Shown here piece after piece: positions 44,335 to 53,806 of a DNA stretch of 64,000 bases. The stretch is from positions 26,127 through 90,126 of the forward strand of contig JAJTHN010000004.1 in assembly GCA_021297895.1 (NCBI GenBank), in the 5' to 3' direction. Under the pieces are notes generated by a model. That model searched no databases and had not been told where the DNA came from. It saw only the letters and a list, made by a program, of their open reading frames with translations. The position numbers and the translations under genes are program-made. The number at the start of each line of letters is the position of its first letter. Positions within the stretch are counted from its first letter, which is position 1. The DNA comes from Phycisphaeraceae bacterium. Its GTDB lineage: Bacteria; Planctomycetota; Phycisphaerae; Phycisphaerales; UBA1924.

Positions 44335-47271
44335 ATGGCCCGCTCTTCTTCCGCCGGCAAAGCCGGCGCTGATGCCGTGCTGAACACGCCCATTCACCGC
44401 GATTCGACGGGGGGCGTGCTCGCGTACGTCCTGCTGGCGACGCAGGCCTTGCTCTTCCTCTTCATGACCGCGGCGATGGTGTCGCACTCGCCCGGCGACT
44501 GGCCCGGGATCTCCGTCTTTCCCCACAACGATCCGGCGCACAACTGGTGCGGGCCCTTCGGCGCCTGGCCTGCTCACATGGCCTTCAAGACCCTGGGCTG
44601 GGGCGCGTGGGTGCTGCTCGCGCTCTGGGGGCTGTTCATCTTCATCCGCGCGTTTGTCGGCAAGGTCGGGCACACGCCCATCCGCGTCGTCGGCGCGATC
44701 ATCATGGCCGCGGGTGTTTCGGCGGCTCAGGCCCACGTCTTCCCTGGCACCGGCCCGATCGCCGATCTGCCCGGCGGCACACTCGGCGTCGTCGGTCAGG
44801 AGGAACTGCTCGCCCGCTTCGGCTCCTTCGGCACGATGCTCGTCATCGCGCTGGTGTTTCTCATCGGGGCGACGGTGACGCTCGATGTCTGGGTCGTCAT
44901 CGCGCCGCTGTGGGCGTACAAGAAGATCAAGGCCGTCACGCCGCCCGTCGTTGAGGCCACAAGCGTGGCCGCGGGTCACACCGCCGTCGCGGGCAAGGCC
45001 GCGGCGGGCTGGCTGGGCACGATGCTGGCGCGCTTCAAGCCCGCCGAGCCGCGAACCGCGCCGCAGGTCGCCGCGGCCAACTCGCGCCGGCGCAAGAAGG
45101 CCGCGCAGGCCGACGGCAAGTCCGGGACGGAGACCAAGGACATCATCGACGACAAGGCCGGCGGTCTTGGCGGCACCGAGTCGTTCGACCCCAACGACCA
45201 CGCCGCGATCGAGACGGCCGATGGTCAGGTCGTGCCGGTCGCCGTAGAAGCGAAGGAACCCAAGTCCCGCAAGGGCAAGAAAGCCGCGGCCGAACAGGGC
45301 GATCCGCTGTCCGATTCCGATCAGGCCGAGGAAGCCGAAAGCGACGGCGCGACCGCGGACGGTGCATCCGGTGATAATGAGGGCGACGATCAGGGCGAGG
45401 ACCAGCCCAAGACCTTCACGCCCGAGGAACTCCGCGCCAAGATCGCCAAGCTCCCCATCCGCTTTGCCGCACAGGAGCGCAAGAGCGCGACCGAGGCCGA
45501 CCTGCGCGACATCCAGAACACCAGCGATCTGGAAGGGTACAAGTTCCCCGGCCTGGACCTGCTCGAGGAGCCCGAGCCCAACTACGACCAGAAGCTCGAG
45601 TCCTTCGTCCGCGAGCAGGCCACGGCCCTTGAGCGGGCGCTCAAGGAGTACAAGATCGATGGCGGCGTCGTCGGCATCGAGTCCGGCCCGGTCATCACCA
45701 TGTACGAGGTTCGTCTGGCGCCCGGCACCAAGGTGGCGGCGCTCGGCGCGATTTCCAGCGACCTTGCCCGTGCGCTGCGTGCGGTCAATATCCGCATCGT
45801 GCCCAACACCGAGGGCCGCGACACGGTTGGCGTTGAAGTTCCCAACCCGCACAAGGAGAAGGTGCGGCTGAAGGAGCTCATGGGTCGCAGCGATAAGTGG
45901 ACCGGCATGAATCTGCCCATGTTCCTGGGCAAGGATGCCAGCGGCAGCCCGCTCATCGTCGATCTGACCAGCATGCCGCACATGCTCATCGCCGGCACCA
46001 CCGGCTCGGGCAAGTCCGTGTGCATGAGCAGCATCCTGATGAGCTTCCTGTACACCAAGAAGCCCAACGAGCTCAAACTGGTTCTCGTGGACCCGAAGAT
46101 GGTCGAACTGAGCCAGTTCAAGGATGTTCCGCACCTGATGTGCCCGGTCGTGACCGAAATGGGCAAGGCCGCGGCGATCCTCGAATGGGCCGTCCGCAAG
46201 ATGGACGAGCGCTACGAACTCCTGGCCGAGGCCGGCTGCCGCGACATCGGCGGGTACAACAACCTCACGTGGGAGGAGCTCAAGGAGCGCTTCAACCCCA
46301 AGGACGAGACCGAGGCGGCGCGCATCCCCAAGAAGCTGCCGTTCATGGTCTTTGTCATCGACGAACTGGCCGACCTGATGATGACCAACAAGGAGGTCGA
46401 GCACTCGATCGTCCGCATCGCCCAGAAGGCCCGCGCCGTCGGCATGCACCTGATCGTTGCGACCCAGCGCCCGCAGGCCAACGTCGTCACCGGTCTGATC
46501 AAGAGCAACATGCCCGCGCGGATCGCCTTCAAGGTCGCCAGCGGCATGGACTCGCGCATCGTCCTCGATCAGAAGGGCGGCGAGTTGCTGCTGGGCCAGG
46601 GCGACATGCTCTTCCTCTCGCCCCGCACCAGCAAGCTCGCCCGCAGCCAGGGCACGCTCGTCGACGATCGTGAGATCCGCAAGGTCGTCAAGTTCCTCAA
46701 GGAGGTCGCCGAGCCAACCTTCGAGCGTTCGCTCATGCAGATCAAGACCGGTTCGGCCGCGGGCCTGCCGGGCGACAACGACGAACATATCGATGGTGGT
46801 CTCGAGGGTGTTGCGGTCGCTCAGAGCGATCCGCTGTTCGACAAGGCCGTCGACGCGGTGCTCGGCGCCAAGACGGGCAGCGTCTCGCTGCTGCAGCGGC
46901 GCTTCGCCATCGGGTACACCCGCGCGAGCAAGCTCATCGAGGCGATGGGCCACGCCGGAATCCTCGGCCCGCACGTGGGCACGCAGGCCCGCGAGGTGCA
47001 GATGACGCTCGAAGAATGGCAGGCCATCAAGGCCCAGGCTCAGGCCGACGCCGCCGGCGGGCTCTTCGACCCCGCCGCGGCGGAAGCCGCCAAAGCCGCG
47101 GCCAAGGCCGATGACGAGGCGCTGGGCGAGTTCGCCAGCGAGAGCGACGATGAGGGCGGCTCGGGAAAAGGACGACGGGCTGAGTCCGGCCCGAGTGATC
47201 CGGGCTCGTCGGGCGACTCGGGCGCGGGCATGACCGTCGTCACCGCCGGTCGGTCACGAATCGGTCAGTGA
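44335..47271 (+). CDS. ftsK: FtsK/SpoIIIE DNA translocase
   Basis: FtsK pumps chromosomal DNA at the division septum. The 978-residue protein has about four N-terminal membrane helices (to residue ~200), then a charged Ala/Glu/Asp-rich linker. The motor has Walker A GTTGSGKS near residue 554, Walker B MVFVIDELADLMM and the VATQRPQANVVTGLIKSNMP segment. A C-terminal gamma winged helix (LLQRRFAIGYTRASKLIEAM) would read KOPS sites. An acidic tail follows. ATG 44335 directly precedes the membrane domain. Confidence 0.95.
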   Translation: MARSSSAGKAGADAVLNTPIHRDSTGGVLAYVLLATQALLFLFMTAAMVSHSPGDWPGISVFPHNDPAHNWCGPFGAWPAHMAFKTLGWGAWVLLALWGLFIFIRAFVGKVGHTPIRVVGAIIMAAGVSAAQAHVFPGTGPIADLPGGTLGVVGQEELLARFGSFGTMLVIALVFLIGATVTLDVWVVIAPLWAYKKIKAVTPPVVEATSVAAGHTAVAGKAAAGWLGTMLARFKPAEPRTAPQVAAANSRRRKKAAQADGKSGTETKDIIDDKAGGLGGTESFDPNDHAAIETADGQVVPVAVEAKEPKSRKGKKAAAEQGDPLSDSDQAEEAESDGATADGASGDNEGDDQGEDQPKTFTPEELRAKIAKLPIRFAAQERKSATEADLRDIQNTSDLEGYKFPGLDLLEEPEPNYDQKLESFVREQATALERALKEYKIDGGVVGIESGPVITMYEVRLAPGTKVAALGAISSDLARALRAVNIRIVPNTEGRDTVGVEVPNPHKEKVRLKELMGRSDKWTGMNLPMFLGKDASGSPLIVDLTSMPHMLIAGTTGSGKSVCMSSILMSFLYTKKPNELKLVLVDPKMVELSQFKDVPHLMCPVVTEMGKAAAILEWAVRKMDERYELLAEAGCRDIGGYNNLTWEELKERFNPKDETEAARIPKKLPFMVFVIDELADLMMTNKEVEHSIVRIAQKARAVGMHLIVATQRPQANVVTGLIKSNMPARIAFKVASGMDSRIVLDQKGGELLLGQGDMLFLSPRTSKLARSQGTLVDDREIRKVVKFLKEVAEPTFERSLMQIKTGSAAGLPGDNDEHIDGGLEGVAVAQSDPLFDKAVDAVLGAKTGSVSLLQRRFAIGYTRASKLIEAMGHAGILGPHVGTQAREVQMTLEEWQAIKAQAQADAAGGLFDPAAAEAAKAAAKADDEALGEFASESDDEGGSGKGRRAESGPSDPGSSGDSGAGMTVVTAGRSRIGQ

Positions 47272-47293
47272 TCGCGCGCCGCACCCGGCGATC

Positions 47294-47596
47294 TCAGTTG
47301 CCCGAGAGTTTCCGCATCGCTTCGTAGAGCACAATGCCGCAGCCGATGGCGACCGCCGACGACAGCAGCGGCGCGAGCACGCGCGCGATCATTGGTGCGA
47401 GCGTCTCGATGGTCGGCCGCTCGCGGCGGGTTGACTGGACCGCGGCCATCGCGAAGCGGGTCGGGTAGATCTCGCCGCAGCGCGGACAGCGTCCGCGGCT
47501 GGGTCTGCCTAGCAGGCTCTCGGCACACGCCGCGCAGTGGTTCGGTGCTTCCTCGGACGCATGCCCCCCGCCCCGACTGAAGGTGCGGATGCTCAT
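47294..47596 (-). CDS. Small zinc-ribbon membrane protein
   Basis: A 100-residue protein with an N-terminal zinc-ribbon pattern (CAAC, about 16 residues, CPRCG) and one hydrophobic segment near the C-terminus (VLAPLLSSAVAIGCGIVLYE). Such short ribbon-plus-helix proteins are common and uncharacterised. ATG 47596 is used. It converges on ftsK and is divergent from the MgtC gene. Confidence 0.6.
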   Translation of the reverse strand: MSIRTFSRGGGHASEEAPNHCAACAESLLGRPSRGRCPRCGEIYPTRFAMAAVQSTRRERPTIETLAPMIARVLAPLLSSAVAIGCGIVLYEAMRKLSGN

Positions 47597-47700
47597 GCCC
47601 TGTCTATTCGCCCGGCCGGATTGGGGGTTCCTTGGCCGAATGAGGCCGGCACATTTGCGCGATCTTGACATGAAGTTTGGTATATGATCAGATTGCCACT

Positions 47701-48288
47701 ATGGAACCCCTCGGCTGGACAGACATGGCGGTGCGGATCGGGGCGGCGCTGGTCTGCGGAGCGCTGGTGGGGCTTGAGCGCGAGCGAAAGCAGCGCCCGG
47801 CGGGGTTCCGCACGATGATTCTGGTGAGCCTTGGGTGCTGCGGCTTTGTTCTCATCGGGCACGAATCGATCGCGCACCTGGGGGCCGACGCACTTGCGAA
47901 GCTGCCACCGGGGGCTCCCGCGCCGGGTCAGGCGGAGATGAGTCGGGTGTTGCAGGGGTTGATGGGGGGCATCGGGTTTCTCGGGGCCGGCGCGGTGCTG
48001 CAGAGCAAGCGGGTGATCCGGGGCGTGACCACCGCCGCGGCGGTCTGGGTCGTCGCGGCACTCGGCGCGGCGTGTGCGATGGGGCTGTACCAGCTCGCGC
48101 TCATGCTCAGCGGCGCAACGCTCTTTACGCTCATCGTGCTGGACATGGTCGAGAACCGATTCTTCCCCGAGCCCAACGACTGGGAAGACAAGGACCGCAA
48201 GCACAAGGGCAACGGCCAGAACGACGCAGCGCCGGTCGAGCATGCGCGCGATGACAATCAGTCCGTGCGGATCGGTACGGGCAAGTAG
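47701..48288 (+). CDS. MgtC/SapB-family membrane protein
   Basis: A 195-residue protein with four to five helices. RIGAALVCGALVGLERERKQ, RPAGFRTMILVSLGCCGFVL, GGIGFLGAGAVL and VIRGVTTAAAVWVVAALGAA are the signature elements of the MgtC N-terminal domain; the C-terminal ACT-like domain is missing, as in SapB-type members. Linked in some bacteria to magnesium limitation and acid survival. ATG 47701 is preferred over an upstream TTG at 47677. Confidence 0.9.
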   Translation: MEPLGWTDMAVRIGAALVCGALVGLERERKQRPAGFRTMILVSLGCCGFVLIGHESIAHLGADALAKLPPGAPAPGQAEMSRVLQGLMGGIGFLGAGAVLQSKRVIRGVTTAAAVWVVAALGAACAMGLYQLALMLSGATLFTLIVLDMVENRFFPEPNDWEDKDRKHKGNGQNDAAPVEHARDDNQSVRIGTGK

Positions 48289-48316
48289 CACGCCGATGCA
48301 CGCAGAGCGATGCTCA

Positions 48317-48334
48317 CGCGGCCGAGTGGCCGCG
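48317..48334. terminator. GC hairpin between convergent genes
   Basis: CGCGGCC (48317-48323) and GGCCGCG (48328-48334) form a perfect seven-base stem with a four-base loop. It lies between the ends of the MgtC gene and the FabZ-like gene. No U-tract follows, so its termination role is weakly supported. Confidence 0.3.
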
Positions 48335-48354
48335 CGGGCTGGACTTGGGCCGCG

Positions 48355-49005
48355 TCAAGTCAGTGTCATGCCGCTGATTCGCGCGCCGAAGGCTACTTTT
48401 CCGCGCACGAGCCCCTGCACATCGCTGACAAACCGGCGCTCGTTGACGTTGACCTCGTTGGCCAGAATCAGAAGTTCATCGCCGGGTTGCACCGATGCGC
48501 GGAAAACGCAACTCTCGATCCGCGTGAACGCCGCGACCTTGGGCCGCTCCCAGCGCAGATTAAACAGATACGCGCCCAGCTGCGCCCCGGCCTCGACCAT
48601 CAGGACGCCCGGCAGCAACGGCATGCCGGGAAAGTGACCCTTGACCCAGAACTCTTCCATCCCCACGTTCCAGATCGCGATGCCCTGAGCGCCGGTGGGG
48701 GCGTCCCAGATGATGTGATCCAGCAAAGCGAACTGGTCCCGGTGCGGGATGTAGTTGCCGATCTCCGTCCGCCCGATCGGACGCGCGGCGATGTCGATCG
48801 CCGAGTAATCGAGCAGCGGCTCCTTGAGCCCGTCGATACCCACACGCTCGAGCATCGGGCTTACCGGCAGTCGTTCGGGCCCGGCGCGGTCGCCCAGAAC
48901 CTGGCGTGCCGTTTTGCACCCTCCGGCGCGGCCAGCACAGTCCGCCAGTGAGGGCGGCCCGATGGGCGTGCGGACGATCGGAGTTGACGAAGCAGATACT
49001 GACAT
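48355..49005 (-). CDS. FabZ/FabA-like beta-hydroxyacyl-ACP dehydratase
   Basis: A 216-residue hot-dog-fold protein. The catalytic segment HFPGMPLLPGVLMVEAGAQL carries the active-site His and the Glu equivalent of FabZ, and a RIESCVFRASVQPGDELLIL strand pair follows. It is about 60 residues longer at the N-terminus than typical FabZ, and YIPHRDQFALLDHIIW precedes the core. Planctomycetes often carry such diverged extra FabZ-like genes, so it may serve a dedicated lipid pathway rather than general fatty-acid synthesis. Start ATG 49005; an internal ATG could be used. Confidence 0.82.
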   Translation of the reverse strand: MSVSASSTPIVRTPIGPPSLADCAGRAGGCKTARQVLGDRAGPERLPVSPMLERVGIDGLKEPLLDYSAIDIAARPIGRTEIGNYIPHRDQFALLDHIIWDAPTGAQGIAIWNVGMEEFWVKGHFPGMPLLPGVLMVEAGAQLGAYLFNLRWERPKVAAFTRIESCVFRASVQPGDELLILANEVNVNERRFVSDVQGLVRGKVAFGARISGMTLT

Positions 49006-49145
49006 GGGTTGAACTCTAGCCGAAGTCACGGCTCGCAGGCGCAAAGATCTCCGCTCGGACCGGGCGCATCAGCGCCAAAGCGGGCGCGCACGTTTACCTT
49101 CGGCATCTGCGCACGCTGGGGCGGGAGTCGGGAGCCAGACGCCGA

Positions 49146-49346
49146 CTACTCGGGCTTGTCATCACCGGCCTGATCGCCCTTGTCGTCGCTGGTCAGCAGG
49201 CCCTCGCGGACCTCCTGCGCGGCGGCCTTGATCTCCTGCATCTTCTTGCGGGCGCGAACCTTGGCGGCCTTGTTGCCACTCGCTCCCTTGAGGACGTCCT
49301 CCTGCGCCTCGATGACCAGCCGACGGAGACGTTCGTATGCTTCCAA
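49146..49346 (-). CDS. Histone H1/Hc1-like DNA-binding protein
   Basis: A 66-residue basic-acidic helical protein. EAYERLRRLVIEAQEDVLKG, then ASGNKAAKVRARKKMQEIKA and AAQEVREGLL follow the Hc1-type histone-like pattern known from Chlamydia and planctomycetes. It ends in an acidic tail. No ATG is suitably placed. TTG 49346, with GGGAG about five bases upstream, gives a start matching the family N-terminus. A -10-like TATAGT lies about 65 bases upstream. Its likely role is nucleoid compaction. Confidence 0.75.
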   Translation of the reverse strand: MEAYERLRRLVIEAQEDVLKGASGNKAAKVRARKKMQEIKAAAQEVREGLLTSDDKGDQAGDDKPE

Positions 49347-49732
49347 AAAGGCTCCCTTGCGTCGCTGTCGGCCGCCTTTTGGGCGACCTGTGGGGCTAGC
49401 GACGAATCGACTATACCCCCCCCGGATTGTGAAGAAGAATCGAACCCGGCTCAGGCACTGAGCGGAAGTAAGTGAAAGCACTTACACACCCTCTTGAGTG
49501 TCGCCGGCCAGCATGGACACGCAACGCCGGCGGGGATGGGCCGTAATGCCTCATGGCGGCCACGTGTGCGCGCGCCGATAGGGCATACTGGGTACGGAAG
49601 TTCGGCGGATGCACCGGGTTCAAGCTCGGTGAGGGCTCGGCAGTTCGTTGGTACAGTCTTTTCGCAGGCCGGCCGCGTACTGCTCGGGGCGGCGCATCCG
49701 GAACCGGCGGGGGCGTGATTGAGGCGCAGCGC
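49347..49732. other. Divergent regulatory interval, histone-like gene / DUF4175 operon
   Basis: A 386-base gene-free interval holding the promoters of both flanking genes. On the minus strand TATAGT precedes the histone-like gene, beside a run of eight C (plus strand, ~49416-49423). A perfect 7-base inverted repeat GTAAGTG/CACTTAC (49468-49485, four-base loop) sits near the middle and could be an operator or hairpin. The right part is the leader of the operon starting at 49733. Confidence 0.45.
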
Positions 49733-52700
49733 GTGAGTGACCAGCCGGAAACATCGAGCGAGAGTCAACCCGGAGTCCCTCGGGGCGCGGCCGACGGCGA
49801 CGCGACGAACACGGCGCGCGTGCTCGACGCGGCGGTCGGTCGGCTCACGGTGCTGCGCGGCCTGGCGCGCGGGCTGCTGGTGGTGCATCGCCTGGCGTGG
49901 ATCATTGCGGGGGTGATCTGCGCGCTCGTGGTGCTGGCGCTGACGGACTACGTGCTGCGCGCACCCGGATGGTTGCGCGGCGGGGGGCTGGCGGTGGGGG
50001 TCGGGTTCCTGGGCGTGATCGTTTGGCGGCGCGTGCTGCCCGCGATGCGATTCCGTCCTTCGCTGGCGGACTTTGCCCTTCGGCTGGAGCAGACCGAGCA
50101 GGCCAGGAGGCTCGGGCTCGGCGGCGTGCTGGCCTCGGCGGTTGAACTGTCGGGCACCATCGGCCAGCGAGGTCTGCCCGAGGCGGCCGACGAGCGCGGG
50201 CGCGTCGCCCGCGGGCTGACGCTGGCCATGCTCGCCGATGCGTCGCACAAACTCGCGTCGATGCGCATGCTGCGGGCGTTGAACCCCGGCCCGGCGCTCC
50301 GCGGCGGGGCGGTGATGGGTCTCGCCTTCTGCGCGGTGATCGGGCTGGCGATCGCGCAGCCCGCGCTGACGAGCATCGGGCTCATGCGAATCCTGACGCC
50401 GTGGAGCGAGGCGCAATGGCCCAAGCGCACGCGCATCGCCGATGCGACGACGCAGGACGTGCACGCGCTCGGCTCCGCCCTAGCCCTGCGGGCGGCGCTG
50501 GTGCGCAGCCCACGCCCGAGCGACCAAACCGACGCGAGCGTGCGGTACCGGCTGCTGCTCAACGACCAGCCCGGCCCGTGGATGAACGCCCGGCTGACCA
50601 GCCAGGAACGACCGATCGACGGACGCATGATCAGCGAAGAGGGCGAGCCGGTGATCGCCGGCGGCGTGCTGATGGAGAAACTGCTCGAGCCGGGCATGCT
50701 GATGCCGCCGACGACCACCGCCGCGGCGACGGCGAGCATCGCCGACGGATCGCTGTTCCTGGAGTACCGATTCGAAACCGATGACGACCAGAGCCCGACG
50801 CGGCGAATCGCGCTGATCCAGCCGCCCGCGGTCATCGGCGCAACGGCGAGCATCACGCCCCCGGCATACTTGAACGGTTCGAGCGACACCTCCGCCGCAC
50901 GGACGATCGACCTCGGCCCCGGCAATGACCAGCGGGCGATCGTGCAGGGTGTGCTGGCGGGCTCGGCGGTGGAGATGACGATCGACCTGAGCAAGCCCGT
51001 GCCGCCGGGTCTGGCCGCGGGCGATCCGGCGACGCAGCCGGATGCGGAGGTGCTGACGCAGATCCTCGGGGCGGAGTTGTCGACGATGATCGCGCAGGGC
51101 AAGGCCCGGGCGACGTTCGAGCGTGCACGCTGGCGCGTGTCGCTCACGCCGTCAACATCGCTGCGCATCCCCGTGTCGCCGACCGATTCGTCGGGCATCG
51201 CCAGCGATCGCGAGAGCGTCTACCGCCTGAGCGTGCGCGAGGATCGTGCGCCGGAGGCGAGCGTCATCGACCCCGGCGAGGACATGGATGCGCTGGCCAC
51301 CGCGAAGATCCGCGTCGAGTTCGAGGGTCGTGACGATGTCGCGCTGGCGCGCGTCGCGGGAGAGGCCCAGCTCACACGCCGACCCGCCAGCAGCGGCGGC
51401 GAACACGAGAAGGTCGGCGAGCCGGTCGTGCTCGCGACGAGCATCGCCGAGCCCGCGGCGGCTGATGCCGGTCCTTCGGGCGGTCAGACGTGGGCAACCA
51501 CGCTCAAGGCGCAGGGTGTGCTGGATCTGGCGGCGCTGAACGCCGCGCCGGGTGATGTGGTGCTGCTGACGGCACTGGCGAGCGATCGCCTGCGCGAGAG
51601 CGACGCATCGCTGGGCGGCCCGGTACGGTCGCAGGTGCGGCGTGTGCGCGTGGTCTCCGGCGAGCAACTCGTCGAGCGTGTGTGGAACGAACTCTCCGGC
51701 CTGCGCCGGTCGGCGATCCGCACCGCCGAGACGCAGCAGGACGCCGGCGAGTCGCTCGCGCGGATCGCACAGGCGCCCGACGCCGATGCGCGGCCAGAGG
51801 CCGCGAGCGTTTCGCGCCAGCAGGCGGGGGTCATCGAGAACATTCAGCAGATGCAGGAGCAACTGCGGCGGAGCATCGAGCGGGCACAAGCCGCGGCGGG
51901 CCAATCACAAGGCCAAGAGCAGAACCAGCAACAGAACCAGCCGCAGGGCCAACAGCAGGGCCAACAGGGCACGCCGCGGGACAACCAGCCAGCGCCGATG
52001 CAGGATGAGCAGCTCCAGGCGGCGCTCGATGCGGCCCGCGCGCTGCTCGACCAGGCCCGGCGCGATGCGGGCGAGGCCTCGGCGGCGCTCCAGCGTGCCC
52101 AGCAGGCGGCGCGAGCCAACCCGCAGGCCGGCCAGCAGCAGAGCTCGGAGGCTCGCCAGGCCCGGGCGGAGGCGTCAGCGGAGCAGCAGGCCACGCAGCA
52201 GACGCTCGAGCAGCTCGCCGAGGCCCTCGATCGCGGTCAGGATTCGTGGGCCCAGCGCCGCGCGCTGGAGCGGTTGGCGGAGGATCAGGCCCAGCTCCGC
52301 GAGCGCACGGCGGAACTCGATCGCCAGACCACGGGCCGCGGGGCCGAGGAACTCACGCCCGAGCAGCGCCGCCAGGCGCAGGACTTGGCGCGTCAGCAGG
52401 AGGAACTGGCCCAGCGAGCCAGCGAGGCGGTCGCGAATCTGCAGCAGCAGGCCGAGCGGCTGTCGCAGAACGACCCGGCGATGTCGCAGGCGCTGCGCCA
52501 GGCGGCGCAGGAGGGCCAGCGGTCGCAGGTCTCGCAGCAGATGCAGCAGGCGGCGCAGCAGGTTCGGGAGAATCAGCAGCAGCAGGCGCAGCGCTCGCAG
52601 CAGCGGGCGGAGCAGGCGATCCAGCAGATGCTCGACCAGGTGCGCGACGCCCAGCGCACGCGCGACGCGACGCTGCGCCGCGAACTGGCCAGCCTCGTGC

Positions 52701-53806
52701 AGACGCTCGAGACGCTCATCACCGATCAGCGCACGCAGATCACGCGACTGGAGCAAGCCCGCGCCGCGCAGGCGAACGCGGGCGATGCGGCGTTTGCCGG
52801 TCTGGATGCGCCGATGATCCGGTTGAACACCGCGACGCTCGCGGCGGTGGATCAGGCCGCGGGCTCCGGCGGGACGCGCTCGATCGCCCAGTCGATCCGC
52901 GGCGCGGCCCAGGCGCAGACGCAGGCGATCTCCGCGTTGCGTGCCGCGCCGGTCGATGCCGAATCCGCCGATCAGGGCGAGCGGGCGAGCCTGCAGCGAC
53001 TCGAGAAAGCGCTGGAGGAGGCCCGTACGCAGGCCCAGCAGGCCGCGCAGCGCGACCGCGCTCGCCAGCGGGCCGAGTTGCGCCAGGCGTATCAGGCCCT
53101 GCTCGTCCGCCAGGAGCAGTTGAGATTGCAGACCGAGCCGCTCGTGGTCGCCGCGAGTGAGCGTGCGCCGGATCGGCGTGCGAGGTCGGTGGCGCGACAG
53201 GTCGGCGATGAGCAGGAAAAGCTGCGCGTCGATGCATCGGACCTGCTCAAGCAGAACGCCGGATTGTCTGAGTTGAACGTGATGGTTCTCGCGCACCGTC
53301 GACTCGATGAGGCCACGGCCGCCGCGGCGGCGCAGCTGCGCGAGGCGCAGCTCGGGCCGCTGCTGACCATCCGCCAGACCGGCGCGATGCGCACCCTCCA
53401 GAGCCTGATCGATGCGCTCGATGAGGCGCAGCGCGAGGAGGAGTTCCGCACGCCCGAAGGACGGCCTCAGGAGCAGGGCGGCGGCGGTGGTGGCGGCGGG
53501 CAGCAGGAGCCGCCGCTGGTCCCGCCGCTGGCGGAACTCAAGGTGCTGCGCCGGTTGCAGGGCGATGCGCTGACGGCGACGCGCGATGCCGAGGCACTCG
53601 GGCCGAACGTTGACGCGGCTCTCCGCCGCGCGGTCGTTCAGGATGCGACGCAACTGCAGCGCGAACTGGCCACGCAGGCGCAGTCGTTGATGGAGAAGGT
53701 GACCCGTGAGCAGGGTGGTGCGGGACAGCCCGGCAACCAGCCCCAAGGCCAACGACAGGACCAGCCACAAGACCAGCCCCAGGGCGGGCCGGGAGTGCAG
53801 CCATGA
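49733..53806 (+). CDS. Giant DUF4175-type membrane protein with Gln-rich coiled coil
   Basis: About 1,357 residues from GTG 49733 (GAGG eight bases upstream; an in-frame GTG at 49715 is an alternative). Three membrane helices lie at residues ~53-75, ~83-98 and ~192-209. A beta-rich extracytoplasmic region follows, then a very long Gln/Ala/Arg-rich coiled coil (residues ~690-1200) with QGQ-rich low-complexity stretches. The N-terminal layout matches DUF4175 proteins. Its stop overlaps the next ATG (ATGA), so it heads a coupled operon. It is probably an envelope scaffold; function unproven. Confidence 0.75.
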   Translation: MSDQPETSSESQPGVPRGAADGDATNTARVLDAAVGRLTVLRGLARGLLVVHRLAWIIAGVICALVVLALTDYVLRAPGWLRGGGLAVGVGFLGVIVWRRVLPAMRFRPSLADFALRLEQTEQARRLGLGGVLASAVELSGTIGQRGLPEAADERGRVARGLTLAMLADASHKLASMRMLRALNPGPALRGGAVMGLAFCAVIGLAIAQPALTSIGLMRILTPWSEAQWPKRTRIADATTQDVHALGSALALRAALVRSPRPSDQTDASVRYRLLLNDQPGPWMNARLTSQERPIDGRMISEEGEPVIAGGVLMEKLLEPGMLMPPTTTAAATASIADGSLFLEYRFETDDDQSPTRRIALIQPPAVIGATASITPPAYLNGSSDTSAARTIDLGPGNDQRAIVQGVLAGSAVEMTIDLSKPVPPGLAAGDPATQPDAEVLTQILGAELSTMIAQGKARATFERARWRVSLTPSTSLRIPVSPTDSSGIASDRESVYRLSVREDRAPEASVIDPGEDMDALATAKIRVEFEGRDDVALARVAGEAQLTRRPASSGGEHEKVGEPVVLATSIAEPAAADAGPSGGQTWATTLKAQGVLDLAALNAAPGDVVLLTALASDRLRESDASLGGPVRSQVRRVRVVSGEQLVERVWNELSGLRRSAIRTAETQQDAGESLARIAQAPDADARPEAASVSRQQAGVIENIQQMQEQLRRSIERAQAAAGQSQGQEQNQQQNQPQGQQQGQQGTPRDNQPAPMQDEQLQAALDAARALLDQARRDAGEASAALQRAQQAARANPQAGQQQSSEARQARAEASAEQQATQQTLEQLAEALDRGQDSWAQRRALERLAEDQAQLRERTAELDRQTTGRGAEELTPEQRRQAQDLARQQEELAQRASEAVANLQQQAERLSQNDPAMSQALRQAAQEGQRSQVSQQMQQAAQQVRENQQQQAQRSQQRAEQAIQQMLDQVRDAQRTRDATLRRELASLVQTLETLITDQRTQITRLEQARAAQANAGDAAFAGLDAPMIRLNTATLAAVDQAAGSGGTRSIAQSIRGAAQAQTQAISALRAAPVDAESADQGERASLQRLEKALEEARTQAQQAAQRDRARQRAELRQAYQALLVRQEQLRLQTEPLVVAASERAPDRRARSVARQVGDEQEKLRVDASDLLKQNAGLSELNVMVLAHRRLDEATAAAAAQLREAQLGPLLTIRQTGAMRTLQSLIDALDEAQREEEFRTPEGRPQEQGGGGGGGGQQEPPLVPPLAELKVLRRLQGDALTATRDAEALGPNVDAALRRAVVQDATQLQRELATQAQSLMEKVTREQGGAGQPGNQPQGQRQDQPQDQPQGGPGVQP

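Noticed and set aside
44281..46974. Very long open frame antisense to ftsK
   Set aside because: High-GC codon use of ftsK leaves the complementary frame open. The antisense translation is low-complexity Arg/Gly/Ala/Asp/Glu-rich with no domain, while the sense strand is a full FtsK.
47665..47688. Promoter TTGACA ... TATGAT ahead of the MgtC gene
   Set aside because: The boxes look good individually, but the spacer is only 12 bases, too short for sigma-70 recognition.
49420..49450. tRNA T-arm (GGTTCGATTC on the minus strand)
   Set aside because: The flanking bases do not form the five-base T-stem, and no acceptor or anticodon arms can be built around it.
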